This document shows, in pieces, positions 1-14,953 of a DNA stretch of 36,553 bases. The translations under genes were made by a program, and so were the position numbers. The notes under the pieces are model-generated. The model did not search any database. It saw only the letters and a list, made by a program, of their open reading frames with translations, and was not told the origin of the DNA. The DNA is from Pseudooctadecabacter sp. (GTDB lineage: Bacteria > Pseudomonadota > Alphaproteobacteria > Rhodobacterales > Rhodobacteraceae), in contig NZ_JAHDGE010000031.1 in NCBI RefSeq assembly GCF_020627745.1, positions 1 through 36,553 on the forward strand. Direction: 5' to 3'. Position 1 is the first letter of the stretch; each line of letters starts with the position of its first letter.

Positions 1-90
1 TGGCGGAGGCTCAGGGATTCGAACCCTGGGAGGACTTTCACCCTCGTCGGTTTTCAAGACCGGTGCATTCGACCACTCTGCCAAGCCTCC
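1..90 (-). tRNA. tRNA-Ser(UGA)
   Basis: Read on the minus strand, this folds into a complete class II tRNA. The acceptor 5' strand GGAGGCT pairs with AGCCTCC, followed by discriminator G and an encoded CCA (complement of bases 1-3). The anticodon loop is CTTGAAA, which places UGA at positions 34-36 (complement of 54-56). A long variable arm and the T-loop GTTCGAATC are present, as expected for tRNA-Ser. It reads UCN serine codons, mainly UCA. The 3' end coincides with the window edge, so nothing downstream can be seen. Confidence 0.97.
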
Positions 91-325
91 GCTGGGGGCC
101 ATCTTTAGGGACTGTCGTTTGATTCTGAAAGACGCAAGATGCACGGGTCCCAACCTGCAATCCATGCGTAGAAATCCGCCGAAACTGTCGTCAAACCCTT
201 CCCTCGAAGGGGCTTGGGCGCTAGAGTTTGCCAAAGCGGCGCAGACCTGTGCGCCTATCGACAACGACAAGCGTTCGCAAAGGGCGCAGCGACCGGCAAA
301 ACCGGCGCAAATATGAGGGCAGATT

Positions 326-1234
326 ATGTCGGGCAAGACATTGGGATCACTGAACAAATCCGGGGCCGCCGTGGCGCTTGTATCGCTGATGGCATTGACC
401 GCCTGTGACGAGAACGGCGAATTTGCCTTCCCTGCACTGGGGCAAGCCGCCGAGAACGAAACCACCGTGACCGCATCGCAAAGCGTGCAACTGGTGGAAC
501 GCGACGTTGAGGCACCCGATGCATTTCAGGTGACGGAACCGGGCCTGTGGGACGGTCGCCCGTCGCTGGGCGGCGTCTGGGTCGCACACCCCGATGTGTC
601 CGAACCCGAACGGGTGATCATCCGCAACCAGACCAACGGCACCTTTGTCATTGGCGCATTGTTCCGGCGCGAACGTGAAAATCCGGGACCGGCATTGCAG
701 GTCTCGTCCGATGCGGCCTCCGCCCTTGAGATGCTGGCCGGTGCACCCGCCACCCTGCAGGTCACGGCCCTGCGCCGCGAAGAGGTCGCCGATGTGCCGC
801 AGGCGCAGCCGACGTCCGACTTCGCAGCCCCTGACGACATTACCGCACCAACCGTGTCTGCCGCGCCGCTTGATGCGGCCGATCCGATAGCCAGCGCCGC
901 TGCGGCGATTGACGCGGTCGAGGCGGCAGCCCCTGCCGCGGCCCCGCCTCCAGTTGCGCTCCCGGCCCCCGCACCTGCCCCTGCCGCTGTGGCTTCCACT
1001 TTGGACAAACCCTTTATCCAGCTTGGTATTTTCTCGGTCGAGGACAACGCGACAGGCACCGCCGACCGGATGCGCGCGAATGGCATCGTGCCGACTGTGC
1101 TTGAACAGACCAGCCAGGGCCGCACGTTCTTCCGCGTGATTGTCGGGCCTGCCACATCCGAGGCCGAGCGCGCCGAATTGCTGCGGCAGGTGAAGGCGCA
1201 AGGCTTTGAAGACGCCTATTTCGTGACAAACTGA
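326..1234 (+). CDS. SPOR-domain lipoprotein
   Basis: A 302-residue envelope lipoprotein. A short N-terminus and hydrophobic stretch (about 13-26) end in the lipobox LTAC, with Cys27 as the predicted lipidated residue. A poorly conserved region follows, then an Ala/Pro-rich linker (about 165-222), then a C-terminal SPOR domain (about 225-301, beginning KPFIQLGIFS). SPOR domains bind denuded peptidoglycan, so the protein probably sits in the periplasm at septal or remodelled wall. The ATG at 326 follows a GAGGGCAG Shine-Dalgarno. The next gene, 18 nt on, is a D,D-carboxypeptidase, which supports a cell-wall role. The upstream 235 nt to the tRNA hold no gene I can support; a 65-codon frame there has no coding character I trust. 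Confidence 0.85.
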   Translation: MSGKTLGSLNKSGAAVALVSLMALTACDENGEFAFPALGQAAENETTVTASQSVQLVERDVEAPDAFQVTEPGLWDGRPSLGGVWVAHPDVSEPERVIIRNQTNGTFVIGALFRRERENPGPALQVSSDAASALEMLAGAPATLQVTALRREEVADVPQAQPTSDFAAPDDITAPTVSAAPLDAADPIASAAAAIDAVEAAAPAAAPPPVALPAPAPAPAAVASTLDKPFIQLGIFSVEDNATGTADRMRANGIVPTVLEQTSQGRTFFRVIVGPATSEAERAELLRQVKAQGFEDAYFVTN

Positions 1235-1252
1235 TCCTGACTGCGAGGTCTC

Positions 1253-2428
1253 ATGCTCCGCTTACTTGCTGCCCCCTTTGTTGCCCTCACCCTGACAACC
1301 TCCGCCGCGCAGGCACAGGCGTTCGACACGCGGGCGACGGCGGCCTTTGTCATGGACCAGACCACCGGCACGGTTCTGCTGGACAAAAACGCCGATGAAC
1401 CGCTGCCGCCCGCATCCATGTCCAAACTGATGACCACTTACATGGCGTTCGAGGCGATTGCCGAAGGGCGCCTGTCCGTGGACGAGGAACTGCCCGTCTC
1501 TCAACATTGTTTCGAATACACCGGATCGACAATGTTCCTGAACGTCAACGACCGCGTCCGCGTCGAGGACCTTTTGCGCGGGATTATCGTGCTGTCCGGC
1601 AATGATGCATCCTGCGTGATTGCCGAAGGCCTCGGCGGGTCCGAGACAACCTTCGCCCAACAGATGACCGTCAGGGCGCGGGAAATGGGGATGATGAATT
1701 CCACCTTCGCCAATTCGAACGGCTGGCCTGCGGTGGGGCATCGCATGTCCATGCGTGACATCGGCATTCTGTCGAACAGGCTGATCACCGATTATCCGAC
1801 ATTCTATCCGCTTTTTGCAGAGGAACGGTTTGATTACGACGGCGAACATCCCGCCAATGTGCGCAACCGCAATCCCTTGCTTGGCCTTGGCATCGGCGCG
1901 GACGGTTTGAAAACCGGTCACACCGAAGAGGCCGGATACGGTCTGGCGGGTTCAGCCAAACAGGGCGACCGCCGTATCATCTTTGTCATCACCGGTCTGG
2001 ACAGCGCGCAGGCCCGTGCCGAAGAAAGCCAGCGGATCGTGAACTGGGCCTTCCGCCAGTTCTCCCAGCGTGATCTGGCAGAGGCCGACACCATGATCGC
2101 AGAGGCCGAGGTCTGGATGGGCGAACAGCCCTCCGTCGGCCTCGCGCTGGCAGAAGACCTGTCCCTGCTGGTGCCCAATACCGGTGCCTCCGACATCGCC
2201 GCCGAGGCTGTTTTCGACGCCCCGATCGCGGCCCCGATCACCGCAGGCGACCGTTTGGGTGAACTGGTGATCCGTCTGGACAACCTGCCCGAAACGCGCC
2301 TGCCCCTTGTGGCAATGTCGGATGTTCCGGAAGGCGGCTTTAACACCCGCCTGCGCACCGCTGCGGATGTTCTTGTGGCACGGATCATGGCCGACGACAC
2401 GGCCACCACCGACGCGGTGGCGGAGTAG
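1253..2428 (+). CDS. D-alanyl-D-alanine carboxypeptidase (PBP5/6 family, peptidase S11)
   Basis: A 391-residue low-molecular-weight penicillin-binding protein that removes the terminal D-Ala from peptidoglycan pentapeptides in the periplasm. A Sec signal peptide covers about residues 1-23 (AQA-QA cleavage region). The three active-site motifs are present in order: S55-M-S-K58 (nucleophile and base), S115-G-N117 and K220-T-G. A C-terminal domain (about 270-370) matches the PBP5 domain II position. The family usually ends in an amphipathic membrane anchor; here the tail after about 375 is short and acidic, so anchoring is uncertain. tmk begins 3 nt after the stop, so it is probably co-transcribed with its neighbours. 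The exact paralogue (dacA, dacC or dacF) cannot be told from sequence alone. Confidence 0.9.
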   Translation: MLRLLAAPFVALTLTTSAAQAQAFDTRATAAFVMDQTTGTVLLDKNADEPLPPASMSKLMTTYMAFEAIAEGRLSVDEELPVSQHCFEYTGSTMFLNVNDRVRVEDLLRGIIVLSGNDASCVIAEGLGGSETTFAQQMTVRAREMGMMNSTFANSNGWPAVGHRMSMRDIGILSNRLITDYPTFYPLFAEERFDYDGEHPANVRNRNPLLGLGIGADGLKTGHTEEAGYGLAGSAKQGDRRIIFVITGLDSAQARAEESQRIVNWAFRQFSQRDLAEADTMIAEAEVWMGEQPSVGLALAEDLSLLVPNTGASDIAAEAVFDAPIAAPITAGDRLGELVIRLDNLPETRLPLVAMSDVPEGGFNTRLRTAADVLVARIMADDTATTDAVAE

Positions 2429-2431
2429 CCG

Positions 2432-3061
2432 ATGGCCCGTGGCGGCCCATCGGGCCTGTTCATCAGCTTCGAAGGCATCGACGGATCCGGCAAATCGACC
2501 CAGTCTCGCCTGCTGGCCGAGAGGCTGTCCGATGTGCTGCACACCCGTGAACCCGGCGGCAGTGCGGGGGCCGAAGAAATCCGCACCCTGCTGCTAACGG
2601 GCGATCCCGACCGGTGGTCTGCCGAAACCGAAATTCTGCTGTTCACCGCTGCCCGTCGCGACCATCTGGAAAAGACGATCCAGCCCGCCTTACAAGCAGG
2701 CCGCACTGTGATCTGCGACCGTTTTGCGGACAGCACCCGCGTCTATCAAGGCGCCACGCGCGGTGATCTGCGCGCCACCGTGGACACGTTGCATGACGTC
2801 ATGATCGGACGAGAACCTGATGTGACATTCATCATCGACATGGATCCCGAAACCGCCCTTGCACGTGGTCTGGCGCGCCAATCCGGCGAAGACCGGTTTG
2901 AAGACATGGGGCTGGCCTTTCAGGAAACTTTGCGCCACGGGTTTCTGGCCTTGGCCAAGGCCAACCCCGACCGCTGCATCCTCATCGACGGCAACCGTGA
3001 ACCTGCCGCCATCGCTGCCGAAATCGCAGCCCATGTGGCCGACCGCGTGGCGCTTGCCTGA
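2432..3061 (+). CDS. tmk: Thymidylate kinase (dTMP kinase)
   Basis: A 209-residue cytosolic kinase that phosphorylates dTMP to dTDP for DNA synthesis. The Walker A motif GIDGSGKST spans residues 15-23 and follows the family's typical FISFEG strand. Further marks are REPGG (about 39-43, substrate loop), the DRF motif near 95-97 (DRY/DRF in the family) and a LID-like Arg-rich segment around 145-155 (GLARQSGEDRFE). Length is normal. The stop codon overlaps the holB start by one base (TGATG). The tmk-holB pairing is common in bacteria and supports both calls. Confidence 0.95.
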   Translation: MARGGPSGLFISFEGIDGSGKSTQSRLLAERLSDVLHTREPGGSAGAEEIRTLLLTGDPDRWSAETEILLFTAARRDHLEKTIQPALQAGRTVICDRFADSTRVYQGATRGDLRATVDTLHDVMIGREPDVTFIIDMDPETALARGLARQSGEDRFEDMGLAFQETLRHGFLALAKANPDRCILIDGNREPAAIAAEIAAHVADRVALA

Positions 3062-4194
3062 TGGCCACCGCCCCCGAAGACCGCCCCCTGCCCGACCAGA
3101 TCGAAGGCGCCCCGCACCCGTCCGAAACTGCCGTCCTTTACGGCCAGTCCCGCGCCGAGGCCGATTTTCTTGAGGCGTTCACCACAGGCCGTTTGCATTC
3201 CGGCTGGCTGATCACCGGCCCCCGCGGTGTCGGAAAGGCGACGCTGGCATGGCGCATGGCCGCGTTTTTGCTATCGCAGCCCTTGGTGACGGCGGACGAC
3301 ATGTTCGGCGCGCCGCCCCCGCCCACGACATTGGACGTGGACGACGCCCACCCCGATATGGCGCTGATCCGGTCGGGCGCGCACCCCCGTTTGTTCATCC
3401 TGCGCCGCGCATGGGACGACAAGACCGACAAACTGAAATCCGTCATCACCGTCGACGAAGTCCGCAAGCTGAAGAACTTCTTCGCCATGTCCGCCGCCGA
3501 CGGTGGTCGCAGGGTGGTGATCGTCGACCCGGCGGACGAAATGAACGTCAACGCCGCCAACGCGATCCTGAAACTGCTTGAAGAACCGCCCGCCGACGCG
3601 GTGATCTTGCTGATTTCGCACGCGCCGTCCCGCCTTCTGCCCACGATCCGGTCGCGGTGCCGCGAATTGCGCTGCGGCCTGCTGTCCGCCGAAGACATGA
3701 CCGCCGCCCTTGCGCAATCGGGCATCCACACCGACGCGGGCGAAGCCCTCGCCGCATTGTCCGGCGGCTCCGTGGGGGAGGCGATCCGCCTGACCAACCT
3801 GGACGGGCTCTCGCTCTATTCAAACCTCGTGTCGCTTTTCTCCACCCTGCCCAATTTCGACCGCCCCCGCGCGTTGGCCATGGCGGACAAATGCGTCGGC
3901 AAAGCAGGGGCCACACGGTTCGAGTTGACACTGGACCTTATCGACAAATTCCTCACCCGAACGGCGCGCGCAGGCCTGCACGGCCCCCCCGATATTCAGG
4001 CCGCACAGGGGGAGGCCTTGTTGCTGTCAAAACTCTCCCCCAACGATTACGCCGCACGCCGTTGGGCGCAGGTCGCCCAAACCGTGTCCGACCGCACCCG
4101 CCACGGCAAGGCGGTCAATCTTGACCCTGCCGCGCTGGTCCTAGATACGCTGTTTAGGATCGAAAAAGCCGCGCTGGACGTGGCTGCCGCCTAG
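3061..4194 (+). CDS. holB: DNA polymerase III subunit delta'
   Basis: A 377-residue AAA+ clamp-loader subunit that helps load the beta sliding clamp at the replication fork. It has a P-loop-like GPRGVGKATL motif (about residues 54-63), a long insertion relative to E. coli delta', a DEVRKLKNFF segment typical of delta'/gamma proteins and an AAA+ core with ANAILKLLEEPP (about 167-178). This is followed by SRLLPTIRSRC, the sensor-1/SRC-like motif. The C-terminal third is helical, as expected for the collar domain. It starts on the last base of the tmk stop, and tatD follows after 8 nt, so it sits inside one operon. Confidence 0.93.
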   Translation: MATAPEDRPLPDQIEGAPHPSETAVLYGQSRAEADFLEAFTTGRLHSGWLITGPRGVGKATLAWRMAAFLLSQPLVTADDMFGAPPPPTTLDVDDAHPDMALIRSGAHPRLFILRRAWDDKTDKLKSVITVDEVRKLKNFFAMSAADGGRRVVIVDPADEMNVNAANAILKLLEEPPADAVILLISHAPSRLLPTIRSRCRELRCGLLSAEDMTAALAQSGIHTDAGEALAALSGGSVGEAIRLTNLDGLSLYSNLVSLFSTLPNFDRPRALAMADKCVGKAGATRFELTLDLIDKFLTRTARAGLHGPPDIQAAQGEALLLSKLSPNDYAARRWAQVAQTVSDRTRHGKAVNLDPAALVLDTLFRIEKAALDVAAA

Positions 4195-4202
4195 GGGCCC
4201 CC

Positions 4203-5000
4203 ATGACCACACCACAGATCGTCGACAGCCACTGCCATCTGGATTTTCCGGATTTCGACGACGAACGCGCTGCCGTCATCGACCGCGCCGTTGACGCCGG
4301 CGTCGCCCGCATGGTCACGATCTGCACCAAGCTGCGCCTTGAACCGCAGGTCCGCGCCATCGCAGAGGCCCACGCGCCGGTGTTTTATGCCGCAGGCACC
4401 CACCCCATGTCCGCCGCAGACGAACCCTTGGTGTCGGTCGAGGACCTGACAGCCCTTGCCGCCCACCCCAAATTCGTAGGGATCGGCGAAAGCGGGCTGG
4501 ATTACCACTACACCGCCGACACGGCTGAGGTTCAAAAGACCTCCCTCAAGATCCACATCGAAGCCGCACAAGAGACCGGCCTGCCGCTGATCATCCACAA
4601 CCGCGCCTCCGACGATGATATGATTGCCATTTTGACGGACGGCATGGCCGCGAAACCCTTTGCCTGCGTGATGCACTGTTTTTCCAGCAGTGCGAAACTG
4701 GCCGAAGCCGCCATCGAGATGGGCTTCTACCTCAGCATGTCGGGGATCGCCGCCTTCCCCAAATCGGGCGATCTGCGCGATATCTTCGCGAAGGCCCCCG
4801 TGGACCGTATCTTGGTGGAAACCGACAGCCCCTATCTGGCCCCACCGCCCCACCGTGGCAAACGCAACGAACCGGCCTACACCGCCCACACCGCGAAAAT
4901 CGGGGCGGAGGTCTTCGGCCTCGACTATGCCGCCTTCGCCGCCCAGACGACCGCCAACTTCGACCGCCTGTTCGCCAAGGCCGCAGGATGGCGGCCATGA
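4203..5000 (+). CDS. tatD: TatD-family metal-dependent hydrolase
   Basis: A 265-residue TIM-barrel nuclease/hydrolase of the TatD (YcfH) family. Metal ligands appear at expected positions: H10-x-H12 in DSHCHLD, Glu96 in GIGESGLD, His132 in IIHNR, His158 in MHCF and Asp208 in ETDSPYL. The family is linked to 3'-5' exonuclease or AP-endonuclease activity on damaged DNA; the physiological substrate here is unknown. The gene lies between holB and an MBL-fold hydrolase, an order seen in many alphaproteobacteria, and overlaps the next gene by four bases (ATGA). Confidence 0.92.
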   Translation: MTTPQIVDSHCHLDFPDFDDERAAVIDRAVDAGVARMVTICTKLRLEPQVRAIAEAHAPVFYAAGTHPMSAADEPLVSVEDLTALAAHPKFVGIGESGLDYHYTADTAEVQKTSLKIHIEAAQETGLPLIIHNRASDDDMIAILTDGMAAKPFACVMHCFSSSAKLAEAAIEMGFYLSMSGIAAFPKSGDLRDIFAKAPVDRILVETDSPYLAPPPHRGKRNEPAYTAHTAKIGAEVFGLDYAAFAAQTTANFDRLFAKAAGWRP

Positions 5001-5791
5001 CGACGACATTGCGCATCTTAGGCTGTGGATCGTCCGGCGGCGTTCCCCGCTTGGGCGGTCACTGGGGCGAGTGCGATCCCACAAACCCCAAAAACATCCG
5101 CAAACGCTGCTCCCTTCTGGTGAGCCGGACAGGGCCAAACGGTACAACCCGCGTCCTCATCGACACCTCACCCGATCTGCGTCAACAACTGCTGGATGCG
5201 GACGTGGGCGAACTCGACGCGCTGGTCTACACCCACGCCCATGCCGATCACGTCCACGGCCTCGATGACATCCGCATGATCGTCTACAACATGCGCCAAC
5301 GCCTGCCCGTCTGGGCCGATGGCGACACGGGCAACCAACTGCTGGCGCGCTTTGGGTATGCCTTCGTGCAACCCGCAGGGTCCAGCTATCCCCCGATCTG
5401 TGACCTCAACACCATCAAGGGCGACGTCATCATCGACGGCGCAGGCGGCCCGATCACATTGACACCGTTTGAAGTCGAACACGGCAACATCGACGCCCTT
5501 GGTTTTCGCATCGGCAACGCCGCCTACCTTCCAGACGTCTCCGACATCCCGGACGGTGTCTGGCACCATCTCGAAAACCTTGACCTGTGGATCGTGGACG
5601 CCCTGCGCCGCGACCCGCACCCGACCCACGCGCATTTGGAAAAGACACTCGCCTGGATCGACCGCGTCCAGCCCAAACGCGCCGTCCTGACCAATATGCA
5701 CATTGATCTGGACTACCAGACCCTTGCCGATGAAACCTCCGACCACATCCAGCCCGCCTATGACGGTCTGACCCTGACCCTTGCGGACTAG
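4997..5791 (+). CDS. MBL-fold metallo-hydrolase (PhnP/RNase Z-like)
   Basis: A 264-residue cytosolic metallo-beta-lactamase-fold phosphodiesterase-type enzyme. The dinuclear metal motif is H80-A-H82-A-D84-H85, followed by GLDD. Later ligands are suggested by VEHGNIDALGF, YLPDVSD and NMHIDLDY. The N-terminal GCGSSGGVPRLG is typical of the PhnP-like branch. I prefer the ATG at 4997, which forms an ATGA overlap with the tatD stop and has AGG about 9 nt upstream; an ATG at 4988 is in frame but lies directly on that AGG. No phn genes are nearby, so a role in phosphonate use is not supported. It probably ends the 326-5791 operon. Confidence 0.85.
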   Translation: MTTTLRILGCGSSGGVPRLGGHWGECDPTNPKNIRKRCSLLVSRTGPNGTTRVLIDTSPDLRQQLLDADVGELDALVYTHAHADHVHGLDDIRMIVYNMRQRLPVWADGDTGNQLLARFGYAFVQPAGSSYPPICDLNTIKGDVIIDGAGGPITLTPFEVEHGNIDALGFRIGNAAYLPDVSDIPDGVWHHLENLDLWIVDALRRDPHPTHAHLEKTLAWIDRVQPKRAVLTNMHIDLDYQTLADETSDHIQPAYDGLTLTLAD

Positions 5792-5874
5792 CGCCGCCCC
5801 CCGTCTTCATCTGGCCCGAAAAACTCCCCCCGGAGGGCCGGCCAGCCATAACCGCAGCCCTCTCGGACAGCGTC

Positions 5875-5896
5875 GCCAAAATTGCGGAATTTTGGC
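5875..5896. repeat. Perfect inverted repeat, 9-bp arms
   Basis: The arms GCCAAAATT (5875-5883) and AATTTTGGC (5888-5896) are exact reverse complements around a GCGG loop. It lies in the 129-nt gap between the MBL hydrolase stop and the AEC transporter start, 24 nt before the latter. No T-run follows, so a classical intrinsic terminator is unlikely on the plus strand. It may be an operator or a weak terminator remnant. Confidence 0.5.
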
Positions 5897-5920
5897 CGCC
5901 CGCCCGCCGCAGGCGCTGCC

Positions 5921-6850
5921 ATGACCGACATTCTCACCATCATCCTGCCGGTCTTCATCGTCATGGCCTTTGGCTATGCCGCGGTCTGGGGAAAGCTGTT
6001 CAGCGATGACCACGTGGACGGCCTCATGCGTTTCACGCAGACCTTCGCGATCCCCTGTCTTCTGTTCCGCGCGATCTCGACTCTCGATCTGGGACAAAAC
6101 TTCAACGCGCCCATTCTGGTCAGCTTCTACACAGGCGTCGTCGCGGCCTTTCTTCTTGGCCTTGCCGCCGCGCGCCTTTTGTTCAACCGCACGTGGGAAG
6201 ACAGCGTCGCCATCGCGTTTTGCTGCCTGTTCTCCAACACCTTGCTGTTGGGCCTGCCCATCACCGAACGCGCCTATGGCCCCGATGCGCTGTTGGGCAA
6301 TTATGCGATCATCGCGCTTCATGCGCCCTTCGGCTACATGCTGGGGATCACCGCGATGGAACTGGCCCGTGCCCGTGGCACGGCCCTGCGATACCTGCCT
6401 GCCAAGGTCGGGCGGGCCATGTTTTCCAACGCGCTGGTCTTGGGGATCGGTGCGGGGCTGATCGTCAATCTGGGCCAAATCCCCCTGCCGTCCGTCTTCA
6501 CCGACGCCGTAGATCTGATGACCCGCGCGGCCCTTCCGGCGGCGCTTTTCGGCTTGGGCGGCGTCCTCTACCGTTACCGCCCCGAGGGCGACATGCGCAC
6601 GATCCTGTTCGTCTGCGCCGTGTCCCTCATCGTGCATCCGGTCATCACCTACACGCTTGGCACGACCGCAAATCTGACCACCGACGCGCTGCGGTCGGCG
6701 GTCGTGACAGCCTCCGTCGCGCCGGGCATCAATGCCTATGTCTTCGCCAATATGTATGGTGCCGCAAAACGGGTTGCGGCCTCATCCGTGCTAATCGGGA
6801 CAGCACTTTCGATCATAACCACATCCGCGTGGCTGACGATCCTGCCTTAG
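5921..6850 (+). CDS. AEC family (auxin efflux carrier-like) transporter
   Basis: A 309-residue inner-membrane protein with about ten hydrophobic segments. It opens with ILTIILPVFIVMAFGYAAVW, the usual N-terminal helix of AEC/malonate-type permeases. A central ELARARGT loop (about 147-155) separates two five-helix halves, and the C-terminal half holds VASSVLIGTALSIITTSAWL. Family members move organic anions such as malate or malonate; the substrate here cannot be read from sequence. The ATG at 5921 is preferred over an upstream TTG at 5882, because family proteins begin directly at the first helix. Confidence 0.85.
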   Translation: MTDILTIILPVFIVMAFGYAAVWGKLFSDDHVDGLMRFTQTFAIPCLLFRAISTLDLGQNFNAPILVSFYTGVVAAFLLGLAAARLLFNRTWEDSVAIAFCCLFSNTLLLGLPITERAYGPDALLGNYAIIALHAPFGYMLGITAMELARARGTALRYLPAKVGRAMFSNALVLGIGAGLIVNLGQIPLPSVFTDAVDLMTRAALPAALFGLGGVLYRYRPEGDMRTILFVCAVSLIVHPVITYTLGTTANLTTDALRSAVVTASVAPGINAYVFANMYGAAKRVAASSVLIGTALSIITTSAWLTILP

Positions 6851-6882
6851 CTGCGAAAACCGCTTTATGTTACCGCAAACAA

Positions 6883-6894
6883 CGCTATGTAGCG
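6883..6894. repeat. Short palindrome upstream of the alpha-glucosidase gene
   Basis: CGCTA and TAGCG arms flank a TG centre, about 35 nt before the GH13 start. It could be an operator half-site pair for a sugar regulator, but the arms are only 5 bp and no regulator gene is adjacent. Confidence 0.25.
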
Positions 6895-6928
6895 GGCAAC
6901 TTCAACGACTCACACACAAGGGGCAGCC

Positions 6929-12253
<5,325 letters not shown>

Positions 12254-12256
12254 TAA

Positions 12257-13681
12257 TTACCCTTTCAGGGCTGACCTGTACAAAGCGGCATAATCCGCAG
12301 CAGAGGTTTCCCACCCCACGGGCTGTTTCATCCCGTTGCGCTGCAGCATTGTCCACGTAGCCTTGTCTTTGAACAGATCGCAGGTGCGCGTCAATGCGTT
12401 GGCAAAGGCATCTGCCGTAATGGGGCTGAATTGCACACCGGTTGCTACTTTTCTAGCCATAGCAGCCGGATTCGCGGTGATTACGGTATCCGCCAGCCCG
12501 CCGGTCAGGGCCACAACGGGCACCGTGCCATACCGCAGCCCGTAAAGTTGGGTCAGACCACAGGGTTCAAACCGGGACGGCACAAGGATCGCATCACCCC
12601 CTGCCATCATCCGGTGGGACAACCCTTCGTCATAGCCGATCTTGACGGCGACATTGGGGTCATGGGCCGCACGTTCCAGCAAAGCGACCTCAAGTTCGGT
12701 ATCGCCAGACCCCAGCAGCGCCAGTTGCCCGCCCCGCCCCGTCAGCGCGCCCAGCGCGTCAAGAAGCAGGTCGATGCCTTTCTGATGGGTCAGCCGCGAC
12801 ACCAGTACGCACAACGGCCCGTCGCTGTCCGGCAGTCCGAATTCCGCGCGCAAGGCGGCCTTGGCTTTGGCTTTGCCTTTGGGGCTTGTGTAATTTGTGA
12901 CCTCGGGGTCGGTGGCGGGGTTCCAGACCTCGGTGTCGATGCCGTTGACGATGCCCGACAGATCATCCTTACGCGCCTGCAAAACCCCGTCCATGCCCAT
13001 GCCAAAATGCGGCGTCATCAATTCTTCAGCGTAAGTCTGCGAGACTGTGTTTATCTTTGTGGCACCGGTCAGACCCGCCTTGAGGGCGGACACCTGTCCC
13101 CAGAACTCAAACGTGTCAGACGAGAACCGCCAGTCATCAAGGCCCAATGCGCCCATGCGGCTGGCATCCGTGTTGCCGTGAAATGCGATGTTGTGGATGG
13201 TAAAGACGAAGGGCACCGTGCTGCCCATCTCATAAAGGTACTCCGGCGTCAGCCCCGCCTGCCAATCGTGCCCGTGCACGATATCCGGCGTCCAGCCGCC
13301 CGCGCCTTGGACGGCAATATGGGCCGCCGCGAAACACAACGCCGCAAAGCGCGCGTCGTTGTCTTTATGGTCGCGCCCTTCCTCGGTCACGTAAGGCCCG
13401 CCCGTGCGGTCGTAAAGATGATCCGCCTCCAGGATCAACAGATCAAGCCCCGCAACCGTGGCCGCCAGAACCCGCGCAGGCCCGCCGAACAAATCCTTGA
13501 ACGACACGACAGCCTTGGCTTTGCCGACCTTTGACACAACCGACGGATAGCCCGGCAACAGTGTCCGCATCTCAACACTTTGCGCCGTCAACGCGGCAGG
13601 CAAAGCACCTGCCACGTCGGCCAATCCCCCCGTCTTCACCAACGGCGCACATTCCGATGCGACCGAAAGAACCTTTATCAT
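12257..13681 (-). CDS. glgA: Glycogen synthase (ADP-glucose, GT5)
   Basis: A 474-residue cytosolic glycosyltransferase of family GT5 that extends alpha-1,4-glucan chains from ADP-glucose. The ADP-glucose-binding KTGGL motif is at 16-20, right after VASECAPLV. The GT-B C-terminal half carries [12 protein letters not shown] and the [18 protein letters not shown] signature with the conserved Glu. The ATG at 13681 forms an ATGA overlap with the glgC stop; a longer in-frame extension to 13753 runs into glgC and is rejected. Length is normal for bacterial GlgA. Confidence 0.96.
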   Translation of the reverse strand: MIKVLSVASECAPLVKTGGLADVAGALPAALTAQSVEMRTLLPGYPSVVSKVGKAKAVVSFKDLFGGPARVLAATVAGLDLLILEADHLYDRTGGPYVTEEGRDHKDNDARFAALCFAAAHIAVQGAGGWTPDIVHGHDWQAGLTPEYLYEMGSTVPFVFTIHNIAFHGNTDASRMGALGLDDWRFSSDTFEFWGQVSALKAGLTGATKINTVSQTYAEELMTPHFGMGMDGVLQARKDDLSGIVNGIDTEVWNPATDPEVTNYTSPKGKAKAKAALRAEFGLPDSDGPLCVLVSRLTHQKGIDLLLDALGALTGRGGQLALLGSGDTELEVALLERAAHDPNVAVKIGYDEGLSHRMMAGGDAILVPSRFEPCGLTQLYGLRYGTVPVVALTGGLADTVITANPAAMARKVATGVQFSPITADAFANALTRTCDLFKDKATWTMLQRNGMKQPVGWETSAADYAALYRSALKG

Positions 13682-14934
13682 TGTGCGGCAGCCCTCGCGT
13701 CGAGCATGGCTTGCGTAATCAGGGTCACGCCCTTGTCGGACACGCGGAACCACTTGGCGTCTTCGGCGGGGTCCTCACCCACAACCAGCCCCTCGGGGAT
13801 GCAGACATCACTGTCGATCACCACCTTACGCAGCCGTGCGTGGCGGCTGATCACCACGTTCGGCAGGACCACTGCATGATCCAGAACCGCGTAGGAATTG
13901 GTGTGCACATTGGTAAACAGGCAAGAATTGCGTACCTCGGTCCCCGAAATGATGCAGCCGCCCGAAATCATCGACGAAATCGCCATCCCGCGCCGGTCTT
14001 TTTCGTTGTGAATGAACTTCGCCGGTGGCACGCTTTCGCTGTAGGTCCAGATAGGCCAGTTCTTGTCCCACAGGTTCAGATCGGGCGTGAAATCCGTGAG
14101 GTCGATATGCGCCTCCCAGAAGGCGTCAACCGTGCCCACGTCCTTCCAATAGACCGGCGCGCCCTCTCCCCGCACGCAGCTTTCGTCGTAGCGGTGCGCC
14201 ATGGCCTTGCCGGATTTCACGATATCGGGGATCAGATCGTGCCCGAAGTCATGGGAGCTTTCGACATTGCTGTCATCATCCGTCAGCAGCTTGCGCAGAA
14301 AATCCCAGTTGAAAACGTAAATGCCCATGGATGCCAGCGCCTTGTCCGGATCCTCTGGCGTGCTGGGCGGATCGGCGGGTTTTTCCAGAAAAGACGTGAT
14401 CTGGCCGGTGTCGTCCGTGGCCATGACGCCAAAGGCCGTGGCCTCCATCCGGGGCACGGTCAGGCACCCGACGGTCACATCCGCCTTGGTTTCCACATGC
14501 TGACGCAGCATGATTTCATAATCCATCTTGTAGATGTGATCGCCCGCCAGAATGATCACGTAATCCACATCATAGCTGTCGATGATGTCGATGTTCTGGG
14601 TCACCGCGTCCGCCGTGCCCTGATACCAGTTTTCATTATTGCCCCGCTGGGACGCAGGCAGAATATCCAGAAATTCGTTGCGTTCGGCGCGAAAGAACGT
14701 CCAGCCGCGTTGCAGATGCCGGATCAGGCTGTGCGCCTTGTACTGCGTGGCAATCGCCATCTTGCGGATGCCGGAATTGAGCGCATTGGACAGGGCAAAG
14801 TCGATAATCCGTGCCTTTCCGCCAAAGGGCACGGCGGGTTTCACGCGGCGGTCGGTCAATTCTTTCAGACGGCTGCCGCGCCCCCCTGCCAGCACGAACA
14901 CCATGGACCTTTGTGTCAGTCGTTTCTGTTCCAT
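13678..14934 (-). CDS. glgC: Glucose-1-phosphate adenylyltransferase
   Basis: A 418-residue enzyme making ADP-glucose from ATP and glucose-1-phosphate, the committed and allosterically controlled step of glycogen synthesis. The nucleotide-binding loop GGRGSRL is at 17-23, followed by [29 protein letters not shown] holds the catalytic Asp region, and the C-terminal third is a left-handed beta-helix ([16 protein letters not shown] and following). It starts 19 nt after the glgB stop and overlaps glgA by 4 nt. Confidence 0.96.
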   Translation of the reverse strand: MEQKRLTQRSMVFVLAGGRGSRLKELTDRRVKPAVPFGGKARIIDFALSNALNSGIRKMAIATQYKAHSLIRHLQRGWTFFRAERNEFLDILPASQRGNNENWYQGTADAVTQNIDIIDSYDVDYVIILAGDHIYKMDYEIMLRQHVETKADVTVGCLTVPRMEATAFGVMATDDTGQITSFLEKPADPPSTPEDPDKALASMGIYVFNWDFLRKLLTDDDSNVESSHDFGHDLIPDIVKSGKAMAHRYDESCVRGEGAPVYWKDVGTVDAFWEAHIDLTDFTPDLNLWDKNWPIWTYSESVPPAKFIHNEKDRRGMAISSMISGGCIISGTEVRNSCLFTNVHTNSYAVLDHAVVLPNVVISRHARLRKVVIDSDVCIPEGLVVGEDPAEDAKWFRVSDKGVTLITQAMLDARAAAQ

Positions 14935-14953
14935 CTCGTTTCCCCCTCCAAGG

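Noticed and set aside
119-316. Small ORF of 65 codons between tRNA-Ser and the SPOR lipoprotein gene
   Set aside because: No ribosome site, no hydrophobic or domain signal, and an overlapping frame of similar length exists; I treat the stretch as non-coding leader.
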